Shown here: positions 1 through 6,845 of the stretch, in pieces | How the letters are laid out: each line of letters opens with the position of its first letter | How positions within the stretch are numbered: the first letter of the stretch is position 1 | Assembly (NCBI GenBank): GCA_036267255.1 | Contig: DATAWK010000050.1 | Coordinates: 1 to 8,049, forward strand | DNA: 8,049 bases | From: DATAWK01 sp036267255 | Lineage (GTDB): Bacteria > Acidobacteriota > Terriglobia > Terriglobales > Acidobacteriaceae | Direction: 5' to 3' | Made by a program: the position numbers and the translations under genes | The notes under the pieces: generated by a model | Seen by the model: the letters and a program-made list of their open reading frames with translations, nothing else | Database searches by the model: none | What the model was told of the DNA's origin: nothing

Positions 1-161
1 GAGGACAGATTGGAGGGGCGGTGACGGCGTCGCTGACGCCCTGGATTGCCCAGCGCTATGGCTGGACGACCTCCTTTGCCATCGCCGCCGTGCTTGCCCT
101 GTTCAGCGCTGCCTGCTGGCTTACCGTACATCCCGAACGTCCGCTCGAACTGAACACTTAA
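1..161 (+). CDS. MFS transporter, C-terminal end (partial, cut by window start)
   Basis: The reading frame is open from base 3 and ends at TAA 159-161, giving the last 52 residues of a protein. They begin GQIGGAVTASLTPWIAQRYG, followed by a tryptophan, a hydrophobic segment (about residues 24-42 of the fragment) and a short polar tail with HPERPLEL. A conserved glycine-rich helix, a short loop with a GW pair, the last membrane helix and a charged tail are what the C-terminal end of an anion:cation symporter (ACS) type MFS permease looks like. Such proteins sit in the inner membrane and import organic or sugar acids by proton symport; the substrate is unknown here. GC is about 63% by my count, higher than the following genes. 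The kinase gene starts 57 bp downstream on the same strand with no terminator hairpin that I can see between them, so read-through is possible. The family call is fairly secure; the subfamily is less so. Confidence 0.75.
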   Translation, partial: GQIGGAVTASLTPWIAQRYGWTTSFAIAAVLALFSAACWLTVHPERPLELNT

Positions 162-210
162 TATCAGTTTTTTGTTGCGGCCAGATTCGATTTGTGGTGA
201 TGTAAAAAAT

Positions 211-222
211 ATGAACCCGTGA
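211..222 (+). other. Three-codon minicistron (Met-Asn-Pro-stop) abutting the kinase start
   Basis: ATG AAC CCG TGA lies directly before the kinase. Its stop codon overlaps the GTG proposed as the kinase start (219-221). A weak Shine-Dalgarno-like GGTGAT sits at 196-201, at good spacing for ATG 211 but too far from GTG 219, which has no purine-rich site of its own. This would allow termination-reinitiation coupling. It may equally be chance, because ATG followed by a near stop is common. Confidence 0.25.
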
Positions 223-1313
223 GAAGCCTATTTCATGTCGCGCGTACGTTCATTCTGCGCCGTAATCAGGCCGGTGTCCTCTCGCGGCCCAAATCCGGAT
301 GCCTGCTTTTCAGCGTGATGCTGATTCTTCTTGTGTTTGTATGGATCGCTGCCAGCCCGGCTCAAGTGCGCTCATCTGCTGGTAATCTCACTGCGAACAC
401 ACAGCACAATGCCACAACCTATGTAGATATAGGGTCGGCGCATGGCAATCATTCATGGAAAATCTCTCAGAGTGTTAAAGAACGGATTGCTCCCATCATC
501 GCTTTTCTCATCAATACACAATCGATGATTTCTCCGATCTGGTACTTCTACGTGGCGTTTACAGTGCTTTGTATTGCCATTCCGCTGTATTTTTTCCGCC
601 GCCGGGTACAACGGATCGAGACCCGAATCGGTATTGTGCTGGAAGAGCGAAACCGCATTGCGCGCGAATGTCATGATGCGCTGATGGCTGGCTTTGCGGC
701 AACCTCATGGCAGTTGGAAGCAACAGCAAAGCTTTTTCGCGATAGCGGATTGGCCTCGACTCCTGCGGCGGAGTCCTGCGAGCTTGCGCGCAGCATGCTC
801 GCGCACTGCCAGGCCGAGACGCGTCGCATCATCTGGGATCTGCGCGATCCTGACGAGGCCACAAATCTTCTTTCTCAAGTCTTGACTCGCACTCTTAACA
901 GGAACCATGTACAAAGGGGAATTGAAATCACGCTCGACGTGGAAGGAGATGAAAGACCTCTGGCTCCGGGGTTGATTCATCATCTTGTATGTATTGGCCA
1001 GGAATCGATAACGAATGCAATACGGCACGCTCGTCCGTCTCATATCAATGTTCACCTCAAATATGAGAGAGATGCTCTCAGTCTCTGTGTTCGTGACAAT
1101 GGTTGTGGCTTTCACTCCTCCGATTCGAGCACCTCGCACCAGGGGCACTTTGGTATTCCCGTGATGGAGGAGCGCGCGAGAAAACTCGGAGGCATTTTTC
1201 GGTTACAGACCGCAGCCGGAGCTGGTACGGAAGTTACCGTAGAGGTCTTCTTAAATGCTTTCCAGCAGTTGGTGGATCAGAAACACCACGCTATAAGGTG
1301 GATTGGAATATGA
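219..1313 (+). CDS. Membrane histidine kinase of the NarL/DegS (HisKA_3) type with a minimal sensor region
   Basis: This is a 364-residue sensor kinase that should phosphorylate the regulator encoded next. A first hydrophobic segment covers about residues 28-45 and a second about 106-126, leaving roughly 60 residues outside the inner membrane. The HisKA_3 dimerisation domain follows, with the H-box ERNRIARECHDALMAGF and phospho-acceptor His152. The HATPase_c domain has its N box at 261-271 (Asn266), G1 box DNGCGF at 293-298, and GHFGIPVMEERARKLGG at 309-325. The stretch from the second membrane helix to the H-box resembles the large acidobacterial kinases that carry beta-propeller and Y_Y_Y sensor domains, but here nearly all of the sensor is missing. 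The start is uncertain: GTG 219 gives a long basic leader without a clear ribosome site, and GTG 315 or ATG 318 (residues 33-34) are alternatives just before the first membrane helix. The stop overlaps the next start by 4 bp. Confidence 0.9.
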   Translation: MRSLFHVARTFILRRNQAGVLSRPKSGCLLFSVMLILLVFVWIAASPAQVRSSAGNLTANTQHNATTYVDIGSAHGNHSWKISQSVKERIAPIIAFLINTQSMISPIWYFYVAFTVLCIAIPLYFFRRRVQRIETRIGIVLEERNRIARECHDALMAGFAATSWQLEATAKLFRDSGLASTPAAESCELARSMLAHCQAETRRIIWDLRDPDEATNLLSQVLTRTLNRNHVQRGIEITLDVEGDERPLAPGLIHHLVCIGQESITNAIRHARPSHINVHLKYERDALSLCVRDNGCGFHSSDSSTSHQGHFGIPVMEERARKLGGIFRLQTAAGAGTEVTVEVFLNAFQQLVDQKHHAIRWIGI

Positions 1314-1933
1314 AAAAAATTCGTGTTCTTCTTATCGAAGATCACTTTCTCGCGCGCATAGCTTTACGTTCGGTTCTCTCTGGATATTCCCAGATTGACA
1401 TTGCCGGCGAAGCCTGCGATGGCAAAGCCGGCCTTGCGATGTATCGTACTTTGCGGCCCGACGTGGTTGTTCTCGATCTTCATTTGCCCGTGATAAGTGG
1501 TTTCGATCTTATCCTTCAACTTCGCAAGGAATTTGCTACGGCTCGCATTGTTGTATTGTCCAATTACAGTGGAAGTGAAGACATCTACCGTGCTGTTCAT
1601 GGTGGGGCTATGGCCTATCTCACCAAGGACGTAAGTGGAGAAGAACTTCTCAACGCTATCCAGAATGTAGATCGTGGCTTGCGCTATTTCCCGCATGGTG
1701 CGCTGGATCGTCTTGCGGAGCGGACTCCGTTTGTCGACCTGACTCCCAGAGAGACAGAGGTACTCACATGTATTACCCAGGGACGCAGTAATCGCGAAAT
1801 TGCGGAGGATCTTTGCATTGCCGAAAAGACTGTTCGCATTCACGTCAGTTCCTTGCTAGACAAAATGGGGGCACGCGACCGTACCCAGGCAACGATTTAC
1901 GCACTCCAACGTGGACTTGTACATCTTGATTAG
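1310..1933 (+). CDS. LuxR/NarL-type DNA-binding response regulator
   Basis: This is a 207-residue response regulator, the expected partner of the kinase just upstream. The receiver domain covers about residues 4-118, with acidic pair Glu10-Asp11, phospho-acceptor Asp56 in VVVLDLHLP, Ser84 at the switch position and Lys106 in YLTKD. A short linker leads to a LuxR/GerE helix-turn-helix from about 142 to the end, with LTPRETEVL (144-152) and the recognition region GRSNREIAEDLCIAEKTVRI. Length and layout are typical of the NarL/FixJ family. ATG 1310 is the natural start because it places the receiver's first beta strand (KKIRVLLIEDH) at the N-terminus and overlaps the kinase TGA as ATGA, a sign of translational coupling. 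The frame stays open upstream to 1103, but that part lies inside the kinase. Its target is unknown; the receptor gene 374 bp downstream is the nearest candidate, by position only. Confidence 0.95.
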   Translation: MKKIRVLLIEDHFLARIALRSVLSGYSQIDIAGEACDGKAGLAMYRTLRPDVVVLDLHLPVISGFDLILQLRKEFATARIVVLSNYSGSEDIYRAVHGGAMAYLTKDVSGEELLNAIQNVDRGLRYFPHGALDRLAERTPFVDLTPRETEVLTCITQGRSNREIAEDLCIAEKTVRIHVSSLLDKMGARDRTQATIYALQRGLVHLD

Positions 1934-1997
1934 CTATTCGAATATTTAGCGCCAGGTTGCTTGAGTCCTACCTGGGTACTCAACCATAAGAATAGCT
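1932..1997 (+). repeat. Nested inverted repeats just after the response-regulator stop
   Basis: AGCTATTC (1932-1939) is repeated exactly in inverse as GAATAGCT (1990-1997). Inside lie competing shorter pairs: CCAGGT (1952-1957) with ACCTGG (1970-1975), and GGTTG (1955-1959) with CAACC (1981-1985). The RNA could fold into a branched or alternative stem that could end or stabilise the two-component transcript. There is no following T run, so it is not a classical intrinsic terminator. Confidence 0.35.
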
Positions 1998-2250
1998 GTT
2001 CTCTATCTCGCTGCCAGTATGACTGATAACTCAATAACTGAAGTTGTCGATCCAGCACGGCACTGGACGTCCATTGTTCATCCATCGTATTGTGTGCATA
2101 TCTCTAGGGCATTCGCCTTAGAAGCGAACACGACAACAGGCCGATGACGCGCTCTTCAAGTCGTGGTGCAATCGGAACACTTGGGAAACCTACTCGATCA
2201 GCGCACACCGCTACCCAAGTCTTAGTCGAACCTGTAGATGCATAGAAAAA

Positions 2251-2262
2251 TTATCTGGATAA
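2251..2262. promoter_or_regulatory. Candidate operator dyad upstream of the receptor gene
   Basis: TTATC-TG-GATAA is a 5-2-5 dyad, 45 bp before the receptor start. Extending it by two bases each side gives a 7-2-7 arrangement with 6 of 7 pairs matching (2249-2264). NarL-family regulators are known to bind 7-2-7 sites, and a NarL-type regulator is encoded just upstream. The link between the two is inference. Confidence 0.3.
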
Positions 2263-2293
2263 ATTTTGTTGTTATGCTGCCCGCTTATCAACT

Positions 2294-2301
2294 TTAGGAG
2301 G
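2294..2301 (+). promoter_or_regulatory. Strong ribosome binding site that fixes the receptor start at GTG 2308
   Basis: TTAGGAGG is a near-perfect Shine-Dalgarno sequence, 6 nt before GTG 2308. It rules out the longer frame from TTG 2266, which would place this site inside the coding sequence and add 14 residues before an otherwise canonical signal peptide. Confidence 0.85.
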
Positions 2302-2307
2302 CTTCTA

Positions 2308-5300
2308 GTGAGAAAAGCATTTATTTGTTACTTATTGTTGTTCGTAGGGGCTTTAGCGCTTAAGGCTCAAGTTGCAAATAATACGGCTCTCGTGGGAACC
2401 GTCACCGATCCGTCTGGAAACGTGGTTTCTGGTGCAACCGTTACCGCAATCAATGAAGCGACGAAGGTAGTCTATCCGGGCACAACCAATGGCCAGGGCT
2501 ATTACTCGATTCAGTTCATTGTTCCGGGAACCTACGACATCAGAGTCACCCAGTCAGGTTTCACTACATTGACTAAAACGGGCCTGATCGTACCGATCGA
2601 TCAAGCGGTTCGTACGGATTTTGGCCTGAAGGTGGGCTCAACCTCAACATCGGTTACAGTCTCGGGCAGTGCTCCCGCCATCCACACCGATGATGCTTCT
2701 TTGGGCGAAACGTTCGACACCAAGACGGTCTCGGATTTGCCCCTGCTCGGCCATAACGCTCTGGAGATTGCTGCGACTGCCTCCAACGTCATTATCGGAC
2801 CTTCAAGCGGCTACTCCGGGGTTCCACCGGGAGATGATTTCATCGGCGCAGGTCAGCGCGAAATTCAGAGCAGCATGACCCTGGATGGCGTCTCGATCAT
2901 GAACAATCTGATTACCACTGCACCTGCCAGGCCAAGCTCAGACATGATCTCTGAAGTTCAGATGCAAAGTGGAAATTACTCCGCACAGTACGGGAGTTAT
3001 CTTGGCGTTCACATCAACCTGGTAAGTAAGTCGGGCACCAATAGCCTGCATGGAGCCGCTTACGATTACATTCAGAATACCGCTTTGAATGCACACCAGT
3101 TCACAGATCCGGTTGGCAGTCCAAAGCAGAGCCAAAACTACAACCAGTATGGATTTGACGTGGGTGGCCCAGTTTATATTCCAAAGTTATACAACGGTCA
3201 TAACAAGACGTTTTTCTTTGGTTCCTGGGAAAAGCTAAACCAGGTACAACAATCTTCCGGAACTACGTCCACACTTACTCCGGAAGAAGAGGCAGGAGAT
3301 TTTTCCGCACTCGGTGGCGCTGTCAATGGAGTTTGCCCAGCATCCAGTACCGTATGTCTGCGAGATCCAGCAACAGGGCTATATTATCCGGACAATAAAA
3401 TTCCTCAAGCGGAGCTAAACACTCCGTCGGCCCTGGTCGCAAAAAAATTAGAAGCCTACATTGTGTCGCCGACATCGCCTGGCGTCGTCAATAACCTGCT
3501 GAACTATTTCCCTAACAATCTTAAGATCACACAGTCGTTGGATCGTGTCGATGAAAATATCGGCGACAATATCCGTCTTTTTGGCCGCTACCACTGGCAG
3601 GACATTACCATTCTTCAGGGTTCTAACTATCCCACCAGCGCATCATACGGTCCTACGAATACACGGAATTATGCCTTTGGATACACCCAAATCATTACGC
3701 AGAATCTGATCAATGATTTCCGCATTGGCCTGAATACAGTTATCTCTAACAGTCTCGATTATTTTGCAGTCAATGGTCCTGCGGATGCAGGAACAGCTCT
3801 GGGCATTCCCGGATTTAATTCGGATACCATAGACGGCAATCCTGGAATCCCATCCATTTATATTGACCAGTACACTCAACTTGGCAACACAAGCGCCAAT
3901 TGGTATCAGGATGACAGAACGCTCGATGGATATGATGAGCTCAGCTATACCCGTGGGCGGCATAACTTCATGGCCGGTATCGAGATCCGGAGATTGGCAC
4001 TTGGCCGCGAAGCCGCAAACGATGCACGTGGATCCTTTACCTTTCAACCGGGCGGTACGGCGATCCCAGGCCAGTCTAGTACGGGATATGGAGCGGCAGA
4101 TTTTGTGCTGGGGTACGCTGCGAACTCTGTAACCCCCATTTACCCGGTGAAAGGATCAGTCTCTGAGTATCGCGATGGATTCTTTATCCTGGATAATTGG
4201 CAAGCATCCCAGAATCTGACAGTAAATCTTGGTCTGCGTTATGAATTACCAACCGTTCCTGAAAGTCTAAATGGCTATACCCGCATTTTGAATCCAGCTG
4301 AAACAGCACTTATCCCAGCCTCAAGCGCCGCAACTCCAGGAACATTTAAACCTGCCCCAGGCTTTAAGTTTATCGATCCGACCCATAACCTCTGGGCACC
4401 TCGCATTGGTATGGCCTATCGCGCTACCCAAAGAACTGTTGTCCGCGGTGGATTTGGAATTTACTATAACGCCAATCAGTTAAATACATACACCTTGACG
4501 ACGCAGAACTACCCGCTTGCGGCAACGGTCAATTACTTCACCTCGCCAACGAACCTTCTATCTTTCAAAAATCCAACTCCCGGGGCAGGACAAGGTTCGC
4601 CGGTCGCGGGCATTCCGGGAACGTACGTGAACGCAGTTACAGTGGAGCACAATTTGCCGGTGCAGGAACTGTACCAATGGAACCTGTCCTTTGGACAGCA
4701 GCTATGGCAAGGGGCGGGCGGGGAAATCCAATACCTTGGTTCCCATGCGATCCATTTGGATCGCGACTTCTATGACAATACTCCTACGCCTGGTCCTGGC
4801 GATGTCAACGCACGCCGCCCAAATCAGCTCTTTGGACGGATCCGTAGAATCCAGAATGACGAATATTCTCATTATCACGGCTTGACCGCCATTCTGCGCC
4901 AGCGAATGAATCACGGACTTTCTGGTCAGATTAGCTATACATGGTCGCATTCCATGGATCTCTCGCCGAACTCCAATAATGGAGGCACAACCATGGATCA
5001 GTACAACATCAGCCTCGATTATGGAAACTCTAACTGGGATATCCGGAATCGTATGGTTGCCATCCTGACCTACGATCTTCCAAAGCTACAAGGCTCCAAC
5101 TTGATAAAGCGGACGACTTTGGGCGGATGGCAGGCTAATGCTATCGTCACTCTCCAGACTGGGGAGCCGTTCAACGTGTATCTTAACTTCGACCAAGCCA
5201 ACATCAGTCTGCCGAATGGCAACACGCAGCGTCCAAACTATGTTCATTCAGCAAGCGCAAATTGCAGCGTCAAGAATTACATAGAGGGTAATGCTACCTC

Positions 5301-5628
5301 TTGTATTGATGGAACCGCATATGCAATACCTGCGCCGTATACCTTCGGTAACGCACACAGAAATGAGTTACATGGACCGGGTTATAACAATGTTGATTTT
5401 TCTGTCTTCAAGAATTTCAGCATCACGCATAGAGCGGAATTCCAGATTCGTGCGGAGGCACATAATGTCTTCAACCACCCAAGCGCTTCCAACCCGAACA
5501 GCGATATCAATCTGCCGTATAACCCCGATAACCCTGGCGGAGGCAGTACCGGCAGCGATTTCGGCACTGTAACGGGCACGCAATCGACAGCACGGGCTGT
5601 TCAAATAGCTGGAAAGTTTATTTTCTAA
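2308..5628 (+). CDS. TonB-dependent receptor, Oar-like, with carboxypeptidase-regulatory-like domain
   Basis: This is a 1106-residue outer-membrane receptor that should import a ligand using TonB energy. A signal peptide (MRKAFICYLLLFVGALALKA) ends near Ala20. A carboxypeptidase-regulatory-like (CarboxypepD_reg) Ig-fold domain covers about 26-110, beginning TALVGTVTDPSGNVVSGATV. The plug follows, with DLPLLGHNALEIA, SMTLDGVSIMNN (190-201) and SEVQMQSGNYSAQYG (from 215). The beta barrel runs to the C-terminus, which ends in alternating residues and a final Phe (AGKFIF), as outer-membrane barrels do. Length is normal for acidobacterial members. Two close cysteine pairs (Cys343/Cys350 and Cys986/Cys999) could form loop disulfides. 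No frameshift or gap is seen. The gene has its own ribosome site and terminator, so it is probably a single transcription unit. The substrate is not evident; relatives are often called carbohydrate transporters without proof. Confidence 0.95.
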   Translation: MRKAFICYLLLFVGALALKAQVANNTALVGTVTDPSGNVVSGATVTAINEATKVVYPGTTNGQGYYSIQFIVPGTYDIRVTQSGFTTLTKTGLIVPIDQAVRTDFGLKVGSTSTSVTVSGSAPAIHTDDASLGETFDTKTVSDLPLLGHNALEIAATASNVIIGPSSGYSGVPPGDDFIGAGQREIQSSMTLDGVSIMNNLITTAPARPSSDMISEVQMQSGNYSAQYGSYLGVHINLVSKSGTNSLHGAAYDYIQNTALNAHQFTDPVGSPKQSQNYNQYGFDVGGPVYIPKLYNGHNKTFFFGSWEKLNQVQQSSGTTSTLTPEEEAGDFSALGGAVNGVCPASSTVCLRDPATGLYYPDNKIPQAELNTPSALVAKKLEAYIVSPTSPGVVNNLLNYFPNNLKITQSLDRVDENIGDNIRLFGRYHWQDITILQGSNYPTSASYGPTNTRNYAFGYTQIITQNLINDFRIGLNTVISNSLDYFAVNGPADAGTALGIPGFNSDTIDGNPGIPSIYIDQYTQLGNTSANWYQDDRTLDGYDELSYTRGRHNFMAGIEIRRLALGREAANDARGSFTFQPGGTAIPGQSSTGYGAADFVLGYAANSVTPIYPVKGSVSEYRDGFFILDNWQASQNLTVNLGLRYELPTVPESLNGYTRILNPAETALIPASSAATPGTFKPAPGFKFIDPTHNLWAPRIGMAYRATQRTVVRGGFGIYYNANQLNTYTLTTQNYPLAATVNYFTSPTNLLSFKNPTPGAGQGSPVAGIPGTYVNAVTVEHNLPVQELYQWNLSFGQQLWQGAGGEIQYLGSHAIHLDRDFYDNTPTPGPGDVNARRPNQLFGRIRRIQNDEYSHYHGLTAILRQRMNHGLSGQISYTWSHSMDLSPNSNNGGTTMDQYNISLDYGNSNWDIRNRMVAILTYDLPKLQGSNLIKRTTLGGWQANAIVTLQTGEPFNVYLNFDQANISLPNGNTQRPNYVHSASANCSVKNYIEGNATSCIDGTAYAIPAPYTFGNAHRNELHGPGYNNVDFSVFKNFSITHRAEFQIRAEAHNVFNHPSASNPNSDINLPYNPDNPGGGSTGSDFGTVTGTQSTARAVQIAGKFIF

Positions 5629-5656
5629 CTTTATGGGCTGATTGCATTGCGCTTCT

Positions 5657-5690
5657 AAGCAGTCGCTGCAACGCAGCGACTGCTTCTTTC
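5657..5690 (+). terminator. Rho-independent terminator of the receptor gene
   Basis: A perfect 13-bp stem (arms 5657-5669 and 5673-5685, reading AAGCAGTCGCTGC and its reverse complement) closes a three-base AAC loop. It starts 28 bp after the receptor stop and is followed by CTTTC, a short and interrupted pyrimidine tract. The stem is very stable although the T tract is weak. On the other strand the stem's own AAG end gives no better tract, so it is assigned to the receptor. Confidence 0.8.
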
Positions 5691-5854
5691 GTGCAGTCCT
5701 TCTGTGGTCGGAAACGGGTCGCAATCAGTCGCTTTGCATCTTGTAAGACTGCTTCACCATTTTCAATGGATATTTAGATATATCAGGAGTCCAAATACGG
5801 ATAGCATCTCTCAAAACTTTGAACTGTAGGAGAAGCCTTGACATACGTTGCATT

Positions 5855-5875
5855 TTGAATTGTTTGCAGATTCAA
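5855..5875. promoter_or_regulatory. Candidate operator dyad upstream of the RraA-like gene
   Basis: TTGAAT (5855-5860) and ATTCAA (5870-5875) form an exact inverted repeat with a 9-bp spacer, 52 bp before the GTG start. The spacing suits a dimeric regulator, but the sequence differs from the dyads ahead of the receptor and RidA genes, so no shared regulator can be claimed. Confidence 0.25.
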
Positions 5876-5927
5876 TTACCCCAGTTTGCTGCTGATAGAA
5901 TGCACTCAATACGCGGGAGGTTCATCG

Positions 5928-6716
5928 GTGCTGTCCATATTTTCTTCTTTTCGTTCGCGTCCTGCTGTTCGAGTTATTGTTCCGGCCTTTTTCGTTGCGG
6001 CCCTGATACTTGCTATCACGCATATCGTGCGCGCAGATACTCCGATGACAGCCGCTGCATATGCTGCTGATCCGGCGGCGATGATCGATGCTTACCGTCA
6101 TGTAGAGGCGGCGTCCGTATCCGATGCTGTGGAGCAGTTGTTGCACGAAAAGCGCTACATGTCGCACCGCATGCAGTCCATTTTCCCTACGAAATTCGCA
6201 GGTCCTGCGCTTACGGTCACTCTTGTAAAAGAGGAGAACCATGATCCCAATGCGCTCACGGGTATGCTGAAGGCCATCGATTCAGGTGGCCCTGGTTCTG
6301 TTTTTGTGATGACTGTACAGGACGGGGCGGATATTGCCGGAATGGGTGGGCTGATGGGTACGGCCATGCTCTCTCGCGATTTTTCAGGCGCCGTGATAGA
6401 TGGTGGCGTACGCGATCTGCCGCAGCTTAAAAAAATTGGTTTTCCAGTCTATGCACTTGGACCGGTGCCATCGACTTCTGTCGGCCATTACCGTTTTGCC
6501 GGTATGAATGTCCCCATAGTGTGTGACGGTGTGACTGTTAACCCCGGCGACATTGTTGTTGCTGATCAGGATGGTGTTGTTGTGGTTCCTCGCGCTCATG
6601 CTGCGGATGTATTGGTTCTGGCGCAAAAGCTGGATTACAGCGAACATTCCATGTATCCCTACATCGATAAATTTCACTCTATCGAGGATGCCGTCAAGCA
6701 GTTTGGAAGGCTTTAA
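5928..6716 (+). CDS. RraA / HMG-aldolase-like family protein with N-terminal signal peptide
   Basis: This is a 262-residue protein of the RraA/4-hydroxy-4-methyl-2-oxoglutarate (HMG) aldolase fold. Start GTG 5928 lies 7 nt after GGGAGG (5915-5920); the frame also runs up to TTG 5886, which has no such site. A basic N-terminus (FRSRPAVR) and hydrophobic segment at about 15-31 end in HIVRA before Asp37, like an export signal or membrane anchor. The family core runs from about 60 to 235: VSDAVEQLL, FAGPALTV, the glycine turn GMGGLMG (138-144), VIDGGVRD with Arg162-Asp163, and GDIVVADQDGVVVVPRAHA. In HMG aldolases the Arg-Asp pair serves catalysis and Mg2+ binding, so an aldolase or 2-oxo-acid decarboxylase activity is more likely than RNase E inhibition, which needs a cytoplasmic protein. 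The location outside the cytoplasm is unusual for the family. A RidA-like gene follows after 113 bp on the same strand, and the two may be cotranscribed. The exact substrate is unknown. Confidence 0.88.
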   Translation: MLSIFSSFRSRPAVRVIVPAFFVAALILAITHIVRADTPMTAAAYAADPAAMIDAYRHVEAASVSDAVEQLLHEKRYMSHRMQSIFPTKFAGPALTVTLVKEENHDPNALTGMLKAIDSGGPGSVFVMTVQDGADIAGMGGLMGTAMLSRDFSGAVIDGGVRDLPQLKKIGFPVYALGPVPSTSVGHYRFAGMNVPIVCDGVTVNPGDIVVADQDGVVVVPRAHAADVLVLAQKLDYSEHSMYPYIDKFHSIEDAVKQFGRL

Positions 6717-6756
6717 CTCATAATATGGCCGGTAGCGGTTCCTCCCAGCACTCGTG

Positions 6757-6772
6757 AATTTTGTTAGAACAA
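6757..6772. promoter_or_regulatory. Candidate regulatory dyad upstream of the RidA-like gene
   Basis: TTGTT-AG-AACAA (6761-6772) is a 5-2-5 dyad 57 bp before the RidA start. The 9-mer AATTTTGTT that enters it (6757-6765) also occurs at 2262-2270 upstream of the receptor gene. Both are short and AT-rich, so chance is possible. Confidence 0.2.
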
Positions 6773-6845
6773 GGACCATCAACCGTTCGCGTTATGTTGT
6801 TACAAATTAAATAAAGGAGAAAATGGACGATGCAAGGACCATCAA
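6770..6845. repeat. 13-bp direct repeat flanking and entering the RidA-like start
   Basis: CAAGGACCATCAA occurs at 6770-6782 and again at 6833-6845, 63 bp apart. The second copy immediately follows the ATG of the RidA-like gene and encodes residues 2-5 (QGPS) plus one base. The first copy overlaps the TTGTT-AG-AACAA dyad. An exact 13-mer this close is unlikely by chance in one short gap. Confidence 0.7.

Larger units (their letters stand above)
1934..2307. other. Intergenic region between the two-component pair and the receptor gene
   Basis: 374 bp without a convincing gene. It holds the inverted repeats after the regulator stop, a CACGAC/GTCGTG pair about 25 bp apart near 2130-2165, an AT-rich dyad at 2251-2262, and the receptor's ribosome site at 2294-2301. 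A 42-codon frame from ATG 2019 to TGA 2147 has no ribosome site and no recognisable product. TATGCT at 2272-2277 could be a poor -10 box for the receptor gene, but no matching -35 is visible. Confidence 0.5.
5629..5927. other. Intergenic region between the receptor and the RraA-like gene
   Basis: 299 bp without a gene. It contains the receptor terminator, a degenerate second hairpin (CAGTC 5726-5730 with GACTG 5747-5751), the 8-bp self-complementary GATATATC at 5777-5784, a TTGACA hexamer at 5838-5843 with no acceptable -10 box at normal spacing, a TTGAAT/ATTCAA dyad, and the ribosome site GGGAGG (5915-5920). TAGAAT at 5896-5901 resembles a -10 box but lacks a good -35 partner. Confidence 0.5.

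Noticed and set aside
1103..1309. Upstream extension of the response-regulator frame to 1103
   Set aside because: It lies wholly inside the kinase coding region in another frame, and ATG 1310 fits the receiver domain and the ATGA overlap.
2019..2147. 42-codon frame in the gap before the receptor gene
   Set aside because: No ribosome site, no recognisable motif and no neighbour support.
2266..2307. TTG 2266 as receptor start
   Set aside because: The strong TTAGGAGG site would then be inside the gene; GTG 2308 gives a standard signal peptide.
5838..5866. TTGACA as a sigma-70 -35 box for the RraA-like gene
   Set aside because: No -10-like hexamer with more than two matches occurs at 16-18 bp spacing.
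5886..5927. TTG 5886 as start of the RraA-like protein
   Set aside because: No ribosome site precedes it, whereas GGGAGG sits 7 nt before GTG 5928.
5928..6716. RraA-like protein as an RNase E inhibitor
   Set aside because: The N-terminal export signal and the retained aldolase Arg-Asp pair argue against a cytoplasmic RNase E regulator.
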